64,000 bases of DNA from Promicromonospora sukumoe 327MFSha3.1 (GCF_000385135.1 NZ_ARQM01000003.1:1-64000), one strand, 5' to 3'; positions 17,375 to 25,438 are shown, numbered from the stretch's first letter. Program-made: numbers and translations. The notes: generated by a model from the sequence alone, not told the origin.

Positions 17375-18691
17375 GTGGCCGAGTTCTCCGCCGAGGTCTT
17401 CCAGAACGAGTTCCTGTCCGACGGCGGCACCGACGTGCACGCCATCGTGTCCGTGACCTGCACCGGCGCGGGGGCCGCCGGGGCCGGGACCGCCGCGAGC
17501 GCCACCGCGGACGCGGGCGGCGCGGGCGCGGGCCAGGTCGCCGAGATCGTCGCCGTCGACACGTCCGGCTCGATGCAAGGCCGCAACATGGAGGCCGCCA
17601 AGCACGCGGCCGCCGTGGCCGTGGACCAGATCCCCGACGGCACGCTGTTCGCGATCATCGGCGGCTCGCACGTGGCCACGCGGATCTTCCCCTACCCGAA
17701 CGCCCGCGTGCCGATGGTGGCGATGGAGCCCGGCGCGCGCGCCGAGGCCAAGCGCGCCATCTCGACCATGGCGGCCAGCGGCGGCACGGCGATCTCGACG
17801 TGGCTGCGGCTCGCCGACGACCTGTTCGCCACCGTCCCCGCGGCGCAGAAGCACCTGATCCTGCTCACGGACGGCAAGAACGAGTCCGAGCCGAAGATGC
17901 ACCTGGACCAGATGATCACCCACGTCACGGGGCACTTCCAGTGCGACGCCCGCGGTGTGGGCGACCGCTGGGTGGTGGAGGAGCTGCGCAAGATCTCGAC
18001 GGCGTTGCTCGGCACCGTGGACCTCATCGCGCGCCCCGAGGACATCGCGGAGGACTTCGCGGCCCTCGTGCGCAAGTCCATGGCTCGCGGCGTCGCCGAC
18101 GTGGACCTGCGCGTCTGGGCGCCGCAGGGCTCGCAGGTCCTGTTCGTCAAGCAGGTGGCCCCCGAGGTGGACGACCTGACGAGCCGCCGCACCGAGGTGA
18201 ACGCGCTGACCAGCGGGTTCCCCACGGGCGCGTGGGCCGACGAGACCCGCGACTACCACGTGGCGGTCCGCGTGGCGGCCAAGCCCGTGGGCTCGGAGCA
18301 GCTCGCCGCGCGCGTGCAGATCGCGGTGGGCGGCGAGGTCCAGGCGTCGGGCCTGGTCAAGGCCAAGTGGTCGGACGACTCGACCTTGACCGCGCGGATC
18401 AGCCCCGAGGTGGCGCACTACACGGGCCAGGCGGAGCTCGCCTCGGCCATCCAGGAGGGCCTGGCGGCCAAGGCCTCGGGCGACGAGGCGACGGCGACCG
18501 TGAAGCTCGGCCGCGCGGTGCAGCTCGCCGCCGAGACCGGCAACGACGAGGCCACCTCGCGCCTGCGCAAGATCGTGGAGGTGGAGAACGAGGAGGAGGG
18601 CACCGTGCGGCTCAAGCGGAACACCGCCAAGCTGGACGAGATGGCACTCGACACCGCGTCCACGAAGACCACCCGGGTGAGGCGCGCATGA
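17375..18691 (+). CDS. VWA-domain protein
   Basis: A 438-residue cytoplasmic protein. A von Willebrand A domain lies at about 50-230 with the MIDAS motif VDTSGSMQGR (about 61-70), a Thr in SGGTAIS and an Asp in LLTDGKNESE. A beta-rich middle and a helical C-terminus follow (ELASAIQEGLAAKASGDEA). VWA domains grip protein partners through a bound metal and often work with AAA+ ATPases, one of which is encoded earlier in the operon. GTG 17375 has AGGAG before it. Its stop overlaps the FHA gene start (ATGA). Confidence 0.9.
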   Translation: MAEFSAEVFQNEFLSDGGTDVHAIVSVTCTGAGAAGAGTAASATADAGGAGAGQVAEIVAVDTSGSMQGRNMEAAKHAAAVAVDQIPDGTLFAIIGGSHVATRIFPYPNARVPMVAMEPGARAEAKRAISTMAASGGTAISTWLRLADDLFATVPAAQKHLILLTDGKNESEPKMHLDQMITHVTGHFQCDARGVGDRWVVEELRKISTALLGTVDLIARPEDIAEDFAALVRKSMARGVADVDLRVWAPQGSQVLFVKQVAPEVDDLTSRRTEVNALTSGFPTGAWADETRDYHVAVRVAAKPVGSEQLAARVQIAVGGEVQASGLVKAKWSDDSTLTARISPEVAHYTGQAELASAIQEGLAAKASGDEATATVKLGRAVQLAAETGNDEATSRLRKIVEVENEEEGTVRLKRNTAKLDEMALDTASTKTTRVRRA

Positions 18692-19602
18692 CCGTCGTCT
18701 GCCCCGAGGGACACACCAGCCAGGCCACGGACTACTGCGACGTCTGTGGCACGCCGATCCCGGCGAGCTCGGCGGCCGATCCCGGGCGGCCGGGGTCGGC
18801 GGCGTCCGCGGCCCCCGCGGCCGGGGGTGGTTCGAGCACGCCGGCCGAGGCGGCGTCCGGCCCCGTGACCTGCCCCAACTGCGGCGACGTGTCCCCCGGC
18901 GACTCGCTGTTCTGCGAGAACTGCGGGTACGACTTCACCACCGGCACACCGGCGGCACCGGCCCCGCCCGCGGCCCCGGCGTCCGGACTGGACCTCGGGG
19001 ACCTGGGGGCGACGCAGCCCGGGACCGGGTCGGTCCCGGCCGACCCCGGGTCGGGGCAGGTGGCGGCGGGATCGGCACCGGCGTCGGCAGGTTCGGTTCC
19101 GGCGTCGGCCGGGCCGGCCGGGATGTCGGCGTCGGCCGGTGTGCCGGCGCCCGCGCCGTCGTCCGAGGGTGGGCTCGCCGCGCCGCCCGTCCCCGGCGAC
19201 GACGTCTGGGTGGCCGAGATCTGGGTGGACCCCGACTGGTACGCGCACGAGCGGCCCGAGGACCCGATGCCGTCCGCGGGCCTGCCCGGCCTGGTGACGC
19301 TGCGGCAGCGCAGCCTGCTGGTGGGGCGGCCGTCCAGGTCGCGCGGCATCACGCCGGACATCGACTGCGGCAGCGACCCCGGGGTGTCCCGGCGGCACTG
19401 CCAGCTGACCACGGACGGTCAGCGCTGGTGGGTGGAGGACCTGGGCTCGTCGAACGGCACCTTCGTCTCGGCGGCGGGCGACCCGCTGCCGGACAACCCG
19501 CTGACCCAGGGCGTGCGCCGCGAGATCGAGGAGAACGACCGGGTCTTCGTCGGCGCGTGGACGCGCCTGGTGATCCGCAAGGCCCTCCCGGGCGAGGCCT
19601 GA
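18688..19602 (+). CDS. FHA-domain protein with zinc ribbons
   Basis: A 304-residue protein. Zinc ribbon 1 is CPEGH...CDVCGTPIP (about 5-24) and ribbon 2 is CPNC...CENCGYDF (about 64-85). A Pro/Ala/Gly/Ser-rich flexible region follows, then an FHA domain (about 205-295) with the phosphothreonine-binding landmarks LVGRPSRSRG, VSRRHCQL and DLGSSNGTFVS. It should read a phosphorylated threonine, probably on PknG or a PknG target. It lacks the N-terminal ETTS phosphorylation site of GarA/OdhI, so it is not a simple orthologue. Last gene of the operon. Confidence 0.92.
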   Translation: MTVVCPEGHTSQATDYCDVCGTPIPASSAADPGRPGSAASAAPAAGGGSSTPAEAASGPVTCPNCGDVSPGDSLFCENCGYDFTTGTPAAPAPPAAPASGLDLGDLGATQPGTGSVPADPGSGQVAAGSAPASAGSVPASAGPAGMSASAGVPAPAPSSEGGLAAPPVPGDDVWVAEIWVDPDWYAHERPEDPMPSAGLPGLVTLRQRSLLVGRPSRSRGITPDIDCGSDPGVSRRHCQLTTDGQRWWVEDLGSSNGTFVSAAGDPLPDNPLTQGVRREIEENDRVFVGAWTRLVIRKALPGEA

Positions 19603-19610
19603 CCCCCGTC

Positions 19611-19648
19611 TCAGACGCTCAGGTCACCCGGGTGACCTGAGCGTCTGA
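19611..19648. terminator. 38-bp perfect palindrome between convergent genes (family 2, copy 1)
   Basis: Centre AGGTCACCCGGGTGACCT with outer arms TCAGACGCTC and GAGCGTCTGA. It lies between the FHA gene and the convergent MFS gene, which fits a two-way terminator without a U-tract. The MFS reading frame runs through it, so the palindrome also encodes that protein's last residues (VSDAQVTRVT). A second copy with paired base changes is at 34797-34842. Confidence 0.75.
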
Positions 19649-20959
19649 CACGCCCGGGTCGGGGGTGCGGCGCAGGCGCAGCGCGACCAGCCCGGCCGCG
19701 ACCACCACGACGACGTTCGCCAGCACGAGCAGGCGGTAGTCGACGAACGCGAGCAGCCCCGCGCCGAGCGCCGTCACCACGGTGCCGGGCAGGTTGTTCA
19801 CCAGGTGCCCGGCGGCGGCGACCCGGCCCTGCAGCCGCTCGGGCGTGCGGACCTGCCGTTCGGTGACCCACGCGATGACCGCGGCCGTCACGCCGAAGCC
19901 GAGCAGGGCCTGCGCGGCCACCGCCGGGATCACCCAGCTGAACATCAGCGGCACCAGGGCGATCCCGGCGGCGAGGATCCCCAGCGCGTAGACGCGCGGC
20001 CGCCCGTAGCGCGCCATCAGCCGCGGCGTCAGCGCCCCGGCGACGAACCCGGCCACCCCCTGCAGCACGGTGAGCGGACCGAGCCAGGCCGGGGGCAGCC
20101 CCAGCCCGTCGAGCACCGCGAAGACGACGGCGTTCACCAGGCCGACCGACGCGAAGACGATCACCGCGTTCCAGGTCATGCCGCCCAGCGGCTGTGTGCC
20201 GAACAGGTGCCGGAACCCGGCCGTGACCGCCGCGAGGTACGACTCGCCCGGGTCGTCCTCGTACCGGGACTCGACGACCCGCACCAGCAGGAACACGACG
20301 GCGGCCCCCGCGAACCCGCCGATCGCCACCGCGACGAGCGGCACCACGCCGACCAGCGCGTAGACCGCGGCGCCGAGGATCGGCAGCGCCACGCGGAACA
20401 CCTGGTCGATCATGGAGAGGCGGCCGTTGGCGTGCCCCAGGGCCTCGTTCGGCAGGAGGTCCTTGAGGATGCCCGACTGGCAGGCGCCCGTCACGTACGC
20501 GACCGCCGAGTAGACCAGCGTGGACACGAAGATGACCCAGACCTGGTCCGGGCGCTGCACCCAGAACAGCGGCACCAGCCCGAGCGCGCCCACCACGTAG
20601 GCGACCACGAGCATGAGCCGGCGCGAGACCCGGTCCGCCAGGTGCCCCAGGAACGGCGAGGCGAGCGCGGGCAGGCCCAGCAGCGCGAACGTCACGCCGC
20701 CCAGCGCGGCGCTGCCGGTCAGGTCGGCGACCCAGACCGCCATGAGCAGGGTGAGCAGCGAGTCCGCCACGTTCGCGAGGGTCCAGCCCACCACAAGCGT
20801 GCGGAAGACGGGGGTCCGCAGGTGCCGCGCGGGGTCGGTCGGCTGGGGCTGCCCGACGGCGTCGGCCTGGGCCGGATCTGCCGGTCCCGGCCGCCCGACG
20901 ACGGGCGGGTCGCCCTGGGCCGCGTCGTCGCCGGCCGCCGGGGGCTTGGTGGTGGTCAT
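19619..20959 (-). CDS. MFS transporter, MFS_3 (drug/siderophore exporter-like)
   Basis: A 446-residue protein with about 12 membrane helices after a 45-residue Pro/Asp/Gly-rich N-terminus. MFS signatures include FLGHLADRVSRRLMLV in the 2-3 loop and PRLMARYGRPRVYALG in the second half. Pairing with an upstream HTH regulator suggests inducible export. ATG 20959 overlaps the regulator stop (ATGA). The C-terminus is encoded inside palindrome 19611-19648, so insertion of the palindrome may have extended the protein. Confidence 0.88.
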   Translation of the reverse strand: MTTTKPPAAGDDAAQGDPPVVGRPGPADPAQADAVGQPQPTDPARHLRTPVFRTLVVGWTLANVADSLLTLLMAVWVADLTGSAALGGVTFALLGLPALASPFLGHLADRVSRRLMLVVAYVVGALGLVPLFWVQRPDQVWVIFVSTLVYSAVAYVTGACQSGILKDLLPNEALGHANGRLSMIDQVFRVALPILGAAVYALVGVVPLVAVAIGGFAGAAVVFLLVRVVESRYEDDPGESYLAAVTAGFRHLFGTQPLGGMTWNAVIVFASVGLVNAVVFAVLDGLGLPPAWLGPLTVLQGVAGFVAGALTPRLMARYGRPRVYALGILAAGIALVPLMFSWVIPAVAAQALLGFGVTAAVIAWVTERQVRTPERLQGRVAAAGHLVNNLPGTVVTALGAGLLAFVDYRLLVLANVVVVVAAGLVALRLRRTPDPGVSDAQVTRVT

Positions 20960-21585
20960 GCGTCCTCGCCCTCCGGGTCCGGGATCTCGGACCAGACCGC
21001 GCCGAACAGGTGGGCCCGGCGCGCGCCGGGCGGGCGCTTGCCGGGGTTCTCCGAGCGGCCACGGAACCGTTCGGTGAGCTCCTCGAGCCGCCGGGAGAGG
21101 TCGTCCAGCTCGTCGCGCGTCACCCAGAACTCCTGGTGCGTCTGGGTGGTGGCGTACAGCCAGGCCGGGTCGTCCCGTCCGGCGTCGGCGAGCCAGCGCT
21201 GCAAGGCCGCGAACTGCTCGGCCACGAACATGCTGCCGAACGCCTGGGCGGCGGGCCACGACTCCGGGTCCGCGAGGTCGGGCCGCACGCTGAACCCTCG
21301 GCTGACGGCCCGCCACGGCCGCTCCTTGCCGTGCGGCTCGGCGCGCTCGACGTGCCCGTACTTCTCGAGCTGGCGCAGGTGGAACGAGCAGCTCGCCACG
21401 GACTCCCCCGTGCGCTCGGCGCACTGGGTGGCGGTGAGCTCCACGCCCCCGCCGAACAGGGCGAGCAGGCGGATGCGCAGCGGGTGGGTCATGGCCTTGA
21501 TGGCGTCGGCCTGCGAGATGACGGCGTCTTCGGGCTGCGTCGGCCGGGTGAACCCCTGGACCTCGGGCTGCTTCTGCTCGGGCAT
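20956..21585 (-). CDS. ArsR-like winged-helix regulator
   Basis: A 209-residue repressor-type protein. The HTH_20/ArsR-like domain (about 25-110) reads AIKAMTHPLRIRLLALF, CAERTGESVASCSFHLRQLEKYG. The C-terminal half resembles proteins of this class that regulate an adjacent MFS exporter. There is no Cys pair typical of metal sensing, so the ligand is probably organic. Start ATG 21585 lies 15 bp from an inverted repeat with TTGCGCAA at its centre (21601-21634), the likely operator. Confidence 0.85.
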   Translation of the reverse strand: MPEQKQPEVQGFTRPTQPEDAVISQADAIKAMTHPLRIRLLALFGGGVELTATQCAERTGESVASCSFHLRQLEKYGHVERAEPHGKERPWRAVSRGFSVRPDLADPESWPAAQAFGSMFVAEQFAALQRWLADAGRDDPAWLYATTQTHQEFWVTRDELDDLSRRLEELTERFRGRSENPGKRPPGARRAHLFGAVWSEIPDPEGEDA

Positions 21586-21600
21586 GCGGCGAGCGTAGAA

Positions 21601-21634
21601 CGCTAAAGAGAACTTGCGCAAGGAATCTTTAGCG
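21601..21634. promoter_or_regulatory. Inverted repeat, probable operator of the ArsR-like regulator
   Basis: CGCTAAAG (21601-21608) and CTTTAGCG (21627-21634) are exact complements, with a TTGCGCAA palindrome (21614-21621) between them. AT-rich for this window, and directly upstream of the regulator start. Confidence 0.55.
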
Positions 21635-21792
21635 ACTTCGCCCGAATAAAGCCGTGCGCCGCACCGCCGTCTCCTGGGAGGCTCAAGGCACACCGCGGTG
21701 ACGTCCGTCCGGTCCCATGCCGGGCGGTGGACAGGGTCCGGCCAGACCCTCTGTCGGGAGACCGGCAATCCAGCGTCACGAAAGGCACTCAC

Positions 21793-21972
21793 GTGCATAC
21801 CGAGTACGACCTGGCGCAGACCCTTCACCGGGACCGCCTCCGGGACGCCGAGCAGAACCGGCGCTTCCGTCAGCTCCGCGAGGAGCAGAAGCGACGCAGG
21901 GCCGAGGCCCGCGCCGCACACCGGACCGACGACCGCGCACCGGCACCCGCCCTGCGCGTGCGGTCCGCATGA
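21793..21972 (+). CDS. Small Arg-rich protein, 59 residues
   Basis: Starts VHTEYDLAQTLHRDRLRDAE and is strongly charged, with a helical basic stretch (RQLREEQKRRRAEARAAHR). No signal or membrane segment. GTG 21793 has AAAGG about ten bases upstream, and a strong hairpin terminator follows (22024-22069), so it is its own transcription unit. A second small basic protein with a similar MH start and Arg-rich end lies 280 bp further on. Function unknown. Confidence 0.65.
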   Translation: MHTEYDLAQTLHRDRLRDAEQNRRFRQLREEQKRRRAEARAAHRTDDRAPAPALRVRSA

Positions 21973-22023
21973 CCCGTACGGCGCCCGCCGGAGCTCCTCC
22001 GGCGACCGGCGCTGCAGGCATCC

Positions 22024-22069
22024 ACGAAGCAGAGCGTGTGTCCCGCACACGCTCTGCTTCGTTCTTTTG
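22024..22069 (+). terminator. Rho-independent terminator after the first small gene
   Basis: A 17-bp perfect stem (22024-22040 with 22046-22062), a 5-nt loop TCCCG, then TCTTTT. The clearest classical terminator in the window. Confidence 0.88.
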
Positions 22070-22249
22070 CGCCCGCTGACCTGCGCAAGGGTGCTGCAGA
22101 TCACCACTGTCCGCCTTGCGCGGGATTTCCTGAATGAGGGAGGATGTAACACGACGGAAACACTGAGGAGCACCGCGCCGCGACCCGGCCCGGAGCACGC
22201 CCGCTGCGACCGTCACCCCCTCCCCACCCCTGGAAGGACCACCACGGAC

Positions 22250-22399
22250 ATGCACGCCCAGACCGCCTACTACATCGGCCGCGCCCAGGTCGCAGAGATC
22301 GCCCGCCGCGCGGAGGTCGCCGGCGCCCAGGAGCGCGCGCTGCGCGAGCGCCCCGAGCGTCGTACCGCCAAGCGCACGAAGCGGCTCCGCCTGATCTGA
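22250..22399 (+). CDS. Small basic protein, 49 residues
   Basis: Starts MHAQTAYYIGRAQVAEIARR and ends in a run of basic residues (RRTAKRTKRLRLI); predicted to be mostly one helix. GGAAGGA lies about eleven bases upstream of ATG 22250, and a hairpin follows (22432-22472). Size, charge and MH start resemble the protein at 21793, so the two may be distant paralogues. Function unknown; nucleic-acid binding is conceivable from charge alone. Confidence 0.6.
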   Translation: MHAQTAYYIGRAQVAEIARRAEVAGAQERALRERPERRTAKRTKRLRLI

Positions 22400-22431
22400 C
22401 CCGCCGGCCACTGGCCTGACGCGCACATCCT

Positions 22432-22472
22432 GGCCCTTCCCCGGACGACCACCGTCGTTCCGCGGAAGGGCC
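22432..22472 (+). terminator. Hairpin after the second small gene
   Basis: GGCCCTTCC (22432-22440) pairs with GGAAGGGCC (22464-22472) across a 23-nt loop, followed by TTCG. Weaker than the upstream terminator. Confidence 0.5.
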
Positions 22473-22552
22473 TTCGTGCACCCACCGCCCGCGCGCGCCC
22501 CGTACCGCACCCGTGTACACCAGCGGCGCGCCGAACGGAATAGGCTGGGCCG

Positions 22553-23188
22553 GTGAGCCTTCCCAACCCCAACGAGCGCATCGTCTGGATCGACTGCGAG
22601 ATGACCGGCCTCGACCTGCGCGCCGACGCGCTGATCGAGGTCGCCGCGATAGTCACCGACTCCGACCTCAACGTCCTGGGCACCGGTGTCGATGTCCTGG
22701 TCAAGCCGCCGGCCGAGGCGCTGGAGCAGATGAACGACTTCGTGCGCGCCATGCACACGACGTCCGGCCTGCTCGACGAGCTCGACCAGGGGCTGACCCT
22801 CGAGGAGGCGCAGGAGCAGATCCTCGCCTACATCCGCGAGTACGTGCCCGAGCCGGGCAAGGCTCCGCTGGCCGGCAACTCGGTCGGCACCGACAAGTCC
22901 TTCCTCGACCTGCACATGGCCGAGCTGGTGGACTACCTGCACTACCGGATCATCGACGTCTCCTCGATCAAGGAGCTCTCGCGGCGCTGGTACCCGCGGG
23001 TCTACTTCGCCTCCCCGAAGAAGGACGGCGGGCACCGCGCGCTGGCCGACATCCTGGAGTCGATCGACGAGCTGCGCTACTACCGCGAGGTGCTGTTCCC
23101 CGCGCAGCCAGGCCCCGACACGGCGACCGCACGGGCCGCCGCCGCGCACGTCGCCGAGACGTCCGTCACGAAGCAGCTCGCTCCGTAG
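22553..23188 (+). CDS. orn: Oligoribonuclease
   Basis: A 211-residue DEDDh 3'-5' exonuclease that degrades 2-5 nt RNA fragments and linear cyclic-di-GMP products. Catalytic residues are visible in WIDCEMTGL (Asp, Glu), LAGNSVGTDKSFLD (Asp) and the late GGHRALADI (His, Asp). Length is typical. GTG 22553 has no Shine-Dalgarno sequence, but TAGGCT (22541-22546) ends six bases before it, so the mRNA is probably leaderless. tRNA-His lies just downstream, a common actinobacterial neighbour. Confidence 0.96.
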   Translation: MSLPNPNERIVWIDCEMTGLDLRADALIEVAAIVTDSDLNVLGTGVDVLVKPPAEALEQMNDFVRAMHTTSGLLDELDQGLTLEEAQEQILAYIREYVPEPGKAPLAGNSVGTDKSFLDLHMAELVDYLHYRIIDVSSIKELSRRWYPRVYFASPKKDGGHRALADILESIDELRYYREVLFPAQPGPDTATARAAAAHVAETSVTKQLAP

Positions 23189-23259
23189 GTATGAGTTCGG
23201 ATCGTGGCCGCTGACCATGTATGCTTTTCGACGGTCGCCGGTCCAGGATCGACGAGCAT

Positions 23260-23336
23260 GGTGGGCGTAGCTCAGCTGGTAGAGCATCGCGTTGTGGTCG
23301 CGAGGGCCGCGGGTTCAAGTCCCGTCGCTCACCCCA
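23260..23336 (+). tRNA. tRNA-His (GTG), CCA encoded
   Basis: A cloverleaf with acceptor GTGGGCG/CGCTCAC, the extra 5' G (-1) opposite C73 that defines tRNA-His, anticodon GTG at 23294-23296 within TTGTGGT, and T-arm GGGTTCAAGTCCC. The CCA is encoded (23334-23336). Confidence 0.95.
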
Positions 23337-23340
23337 TGCA

Positions 23341-23376
23341 GAAGAGGGCCCCTCACTCCGGTGAGGGGCCCTCTTC
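23341..23376. terminator. Terminator after tRNA-His
   Basis: A perfect 16-bp stem, GAAGAGGGCCCCTCAC with its complement, and a TCCG loop. It lies between the tRNA and the convergent ATP-grasp gene, so it can serve both. Confidence 0.85.
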
Positions 23377-23408
23377 CGTCTCCGCGGCGGCCGGCGCCGC
23401 CCCCTGGA

Positions 23409-24305
23409 TCAGGCCAGGAGCTTGACCACCGCGTCGGCCAGCTTGTCCTCGACGCCCGTGCCGTACTTCATCCACAGCGACGGCTCGGTCAGCTCGAGCT
23501 CGATGACCATGGGCACCCCGTCGTCGCCGGTGACGAGGTCCACCCGGGCGTACGTGAGGTCCGCGCCGGTCGCGGTGCGCGCCACGGCGAGCGCGCGCTC
23601 GGCCACCTCGATCTGCTCGGGCGTGGCCTCGTACGCCGAGTTCTCCTCCTCGGCGTACAGCTCGCCGGTGTCCTCGGCGGGGCCGGTGAGCAGCGCGTTC
23701 TTGCGGATGGCGTGGGTGTGCTCGCCGTCGACGAAGATCAGGCAGGTCTCGCCCGCGGTGTCCACGGAGGTGACGTAGGGCTGGATCATGACCCAGCGGC
23801 CGTCGTCGAGCAGGCGGGTGGCGTGCGCGATGGCCTTGCCGCGCGACTCCGCGGAGACGGGCTGGTAGCGGCCCGTGTTCTGGGCACCGGCGCTGACCAC
23901 GGGCTTGACCACGAAGTCGCCGAACGCGGGCATGCGGGTGTGCACCGCGCGCTTGGACAGGTGCCGGGCGGGGTCGAGCCAGATGGTGGGGATCACGGGG
24001 ATGCCCGCGGCCTCGAGCTCGCGCAGGTACCGCTTGTCGGTGTTCCACTCGATGACGTCGGCGCTGTTCGCGACCTTGGGCAGCGAGCGCGCCCACGCGA
24101 GGAACTCGTCGTGCCGCGGCGAGTAGTCCCAGGTGGAGCGGACCAGCACGAGGTCGTAGGCCTGCCAGTCGACGGCGGGGTCGTCCCACACGGCGGGTTC
24201 CGCGGTGATCCCGCGCGAGGCGAGCGCCGCGATCAGCGGCACGTCGTCCTTGTCGAGGTCGGGCAGCTGGGAGCAGGTCGCGAGGGCTACACGTGCGTTG
24301 GTCAC
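23409..24305 (-). CDS. ATP-grasp family ligase-like protein
   Basis: A 298-residue protein with an N-terminal Rossmann-like part (RVALATCSQLPDLDKDD; LVLVRSTWDYSPRHDEF) and an ATP-grasp fold: FVVKPVVSAGAQNTGRY as the ATP-binding segment, a mid-domain YVTSVDTAGETCLIFVDG, and the metal-binding end GVPMVIELELTEPSLWM. It resembles the RimK/glutathione-synthetase-like group that includes DcsG-type enzymes. It should join a carboxylate to an amine or thiol, with unknown substrates. GTG 24305. Confidence 0.82.
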   Translation of the reverse strand: MTNARVALATCSQLPDLDKDDVPLIAALASRGITAEPAVWDDPAVDWQAYDLVLVRSTWDYSPRHDEFLAWARSLPKVANSADVIEWNTDKRYLRELEAAGIPVIPTIWLDPARHLSKRAVHTRMPAFGDFVVKPVVSAGAQNTGRYQPVSAESRGKAIAHATRLLDDGRWVMIQPYVTSVDTAGETCLIFVDGEHTHAIRKNALLTGPAEDTGELYAEEENSAYEATPEQIEVAERALAVARTATGADLTYARVDLVTGDDGVPMVIELELTEPSLWMKYGTGVEDKLADAVVKLLA

Positions 24306-24354
24306 GCACCGAGACTATCTGGCGAGTTGTCCGAGGTCCCGGCCTGCGCGCGGG

Positions 24355-25431
24355 TCAGGACGCGGCGTCGGTCACAGCGGCGTCGTCGGCGCCCGCGGGC
24401 GCCTCGGCCGCTTCCGCCTCCGGTGCGTCCCAGGGGGTCTCGGCAGCGGCGTCCGCCGCCCGGCGCAGGGCGCCGAGGATCCCGTCGGCGGTGAGCGAGC
24501 CGACGACGTCGCCCGTCTCCCCCACCACGGGCACCCGCCCCATGGCCGACGCCGGCAGCGCCGCCACGGCCTCGAACGCGTCGGTCAGACGCGCGCCGAG
24601 CCGCACGGGCGCGGGGGCGGGCTGGACGATCCGGTCGGCGCCGTCCAGGTCGGTCGTCTCCACCTGGGCGAGGGAGAGCATGCGGGAGGCCGCGCCGTCG
24701 CCGATGAAGTCGCGCACCCGCTCCGACGCCGGGTGGGCCAGCACCGCGAGCGGGCTCGCGACCTGCTCCAGCTTGCCGCCGCGGGACAGGACGGCGATGC
24801 GGTCGCCGAGGCGCGCGGCCTCGTCGATGTCGTGCGTCACGAGGATCACGGTGGTGCCCGTCTCCTGCTGGATCCGCTGGAACTCGGTCTGCAGGTGCCG
24901 GCGGAACTCCGGGTCCACGGCGCCGAACGGCTCGTCCATCAGCAGCACGGGCGGGTCGGTCGCCAGCGCGCGGGCCACGCCGATGCGCTGGCGCTCACCG
25001 CCGGACAGCTCGTGCGGGTACCGCTTCGCGTAGGTAGCGGCGGGCAGGCCCACCAGGTCCAGGAGCTCGGCCACGCGCGCCCGCGTGCGCCGCCGGTCCC
25101 AGCCGAGCAGGCCGGGGACGGTCGCGATGTTCGCCTCGACCGTCCGGTGCGGGAACAGCCCGACGTTCTGGATCACGTAGCCGATGCGGCGCCGCAGGGC
25201 CACGGGGTTGCTGTTGGTGACGTCCTCGCCGTCGAGCAGGATGCGGCCCGACGTCGGCTCCACCAGCCGGTTCACCATGCGCAGCGTGGTGGACTTGCCG
25301 CAGCCGGACGGGCCCACGAGGGCGAGCACCTCGTGCTCGCGCACGGAGAGGCTGAGTCCTTCGACGGCGACGGTGCCGCTCCCGAACGCCTTGCGGACGG
25401 TGTCGAGCTCGATCACGGTGCGAGAAGCCAT
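24355..25431 (-). CDS. Quaternary-amine (glycine betaine) ABC importer ATPase with CBS-like tail
   Basis: A 358-residue ATPase, OpuCA/ProV type. Walker A GPSGCGKST, signature LSGGERQRIG, Walker B LLMDEPFGAVDP and H-loop LVTHDIDEA. The family-specific VNRLVEPTSG segment is present. A CBS-like region follows (about 265-330, MGRVPVVGETGDVVGSLTADG), which in OpuA-type systems senses ionic strength. The tail is acidic and Ala-rich. Divergent from the permease genes. ATG 25431 has TAGGTT seven bases before it, suggesting a leaderless transcript. Confidence 0.93.
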   Translation of the reverse strand: MASRTVIELDTVRKAFGSGTVAVEGLSLSVREHEVLALVGPSGCGKSTTLRMVNRLVEPTSGRILLDGEDVTNSNPVALRRRIGYVIQNVGLFPHRTVEANIATVPGLLGWDRRRTRARVAELLDLVGLPAATYAKRYPHELSGGERQRIGVARALATDPPVLLMDEPFGAVDPEFRRHLQTEFQRIQQETGTTVILVTHDIDEAARLGDRIAVLSRGGKLEQVASPLAVLAHPASERVRDFIGDGAASRMLSLAQVETTDLDGADRIVQPAPAPVRLGARLTDAFEAVAALPASAMGRVPVVGETGDVVGSLTADGILGALRRAADAAAETPWDAPEAEAAEAPAGADDAAVTDAAS

Positions 25432-25438
25432 GTGCTCG

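Noticed and set aside
18688-19602. FHA protein as the direct GarA/OdhI orthologue
   Set aside because: No ETTS-type phosphorylation motif, much longer than GarA/OdhI, and it carries zinc ribbons and a long linker.
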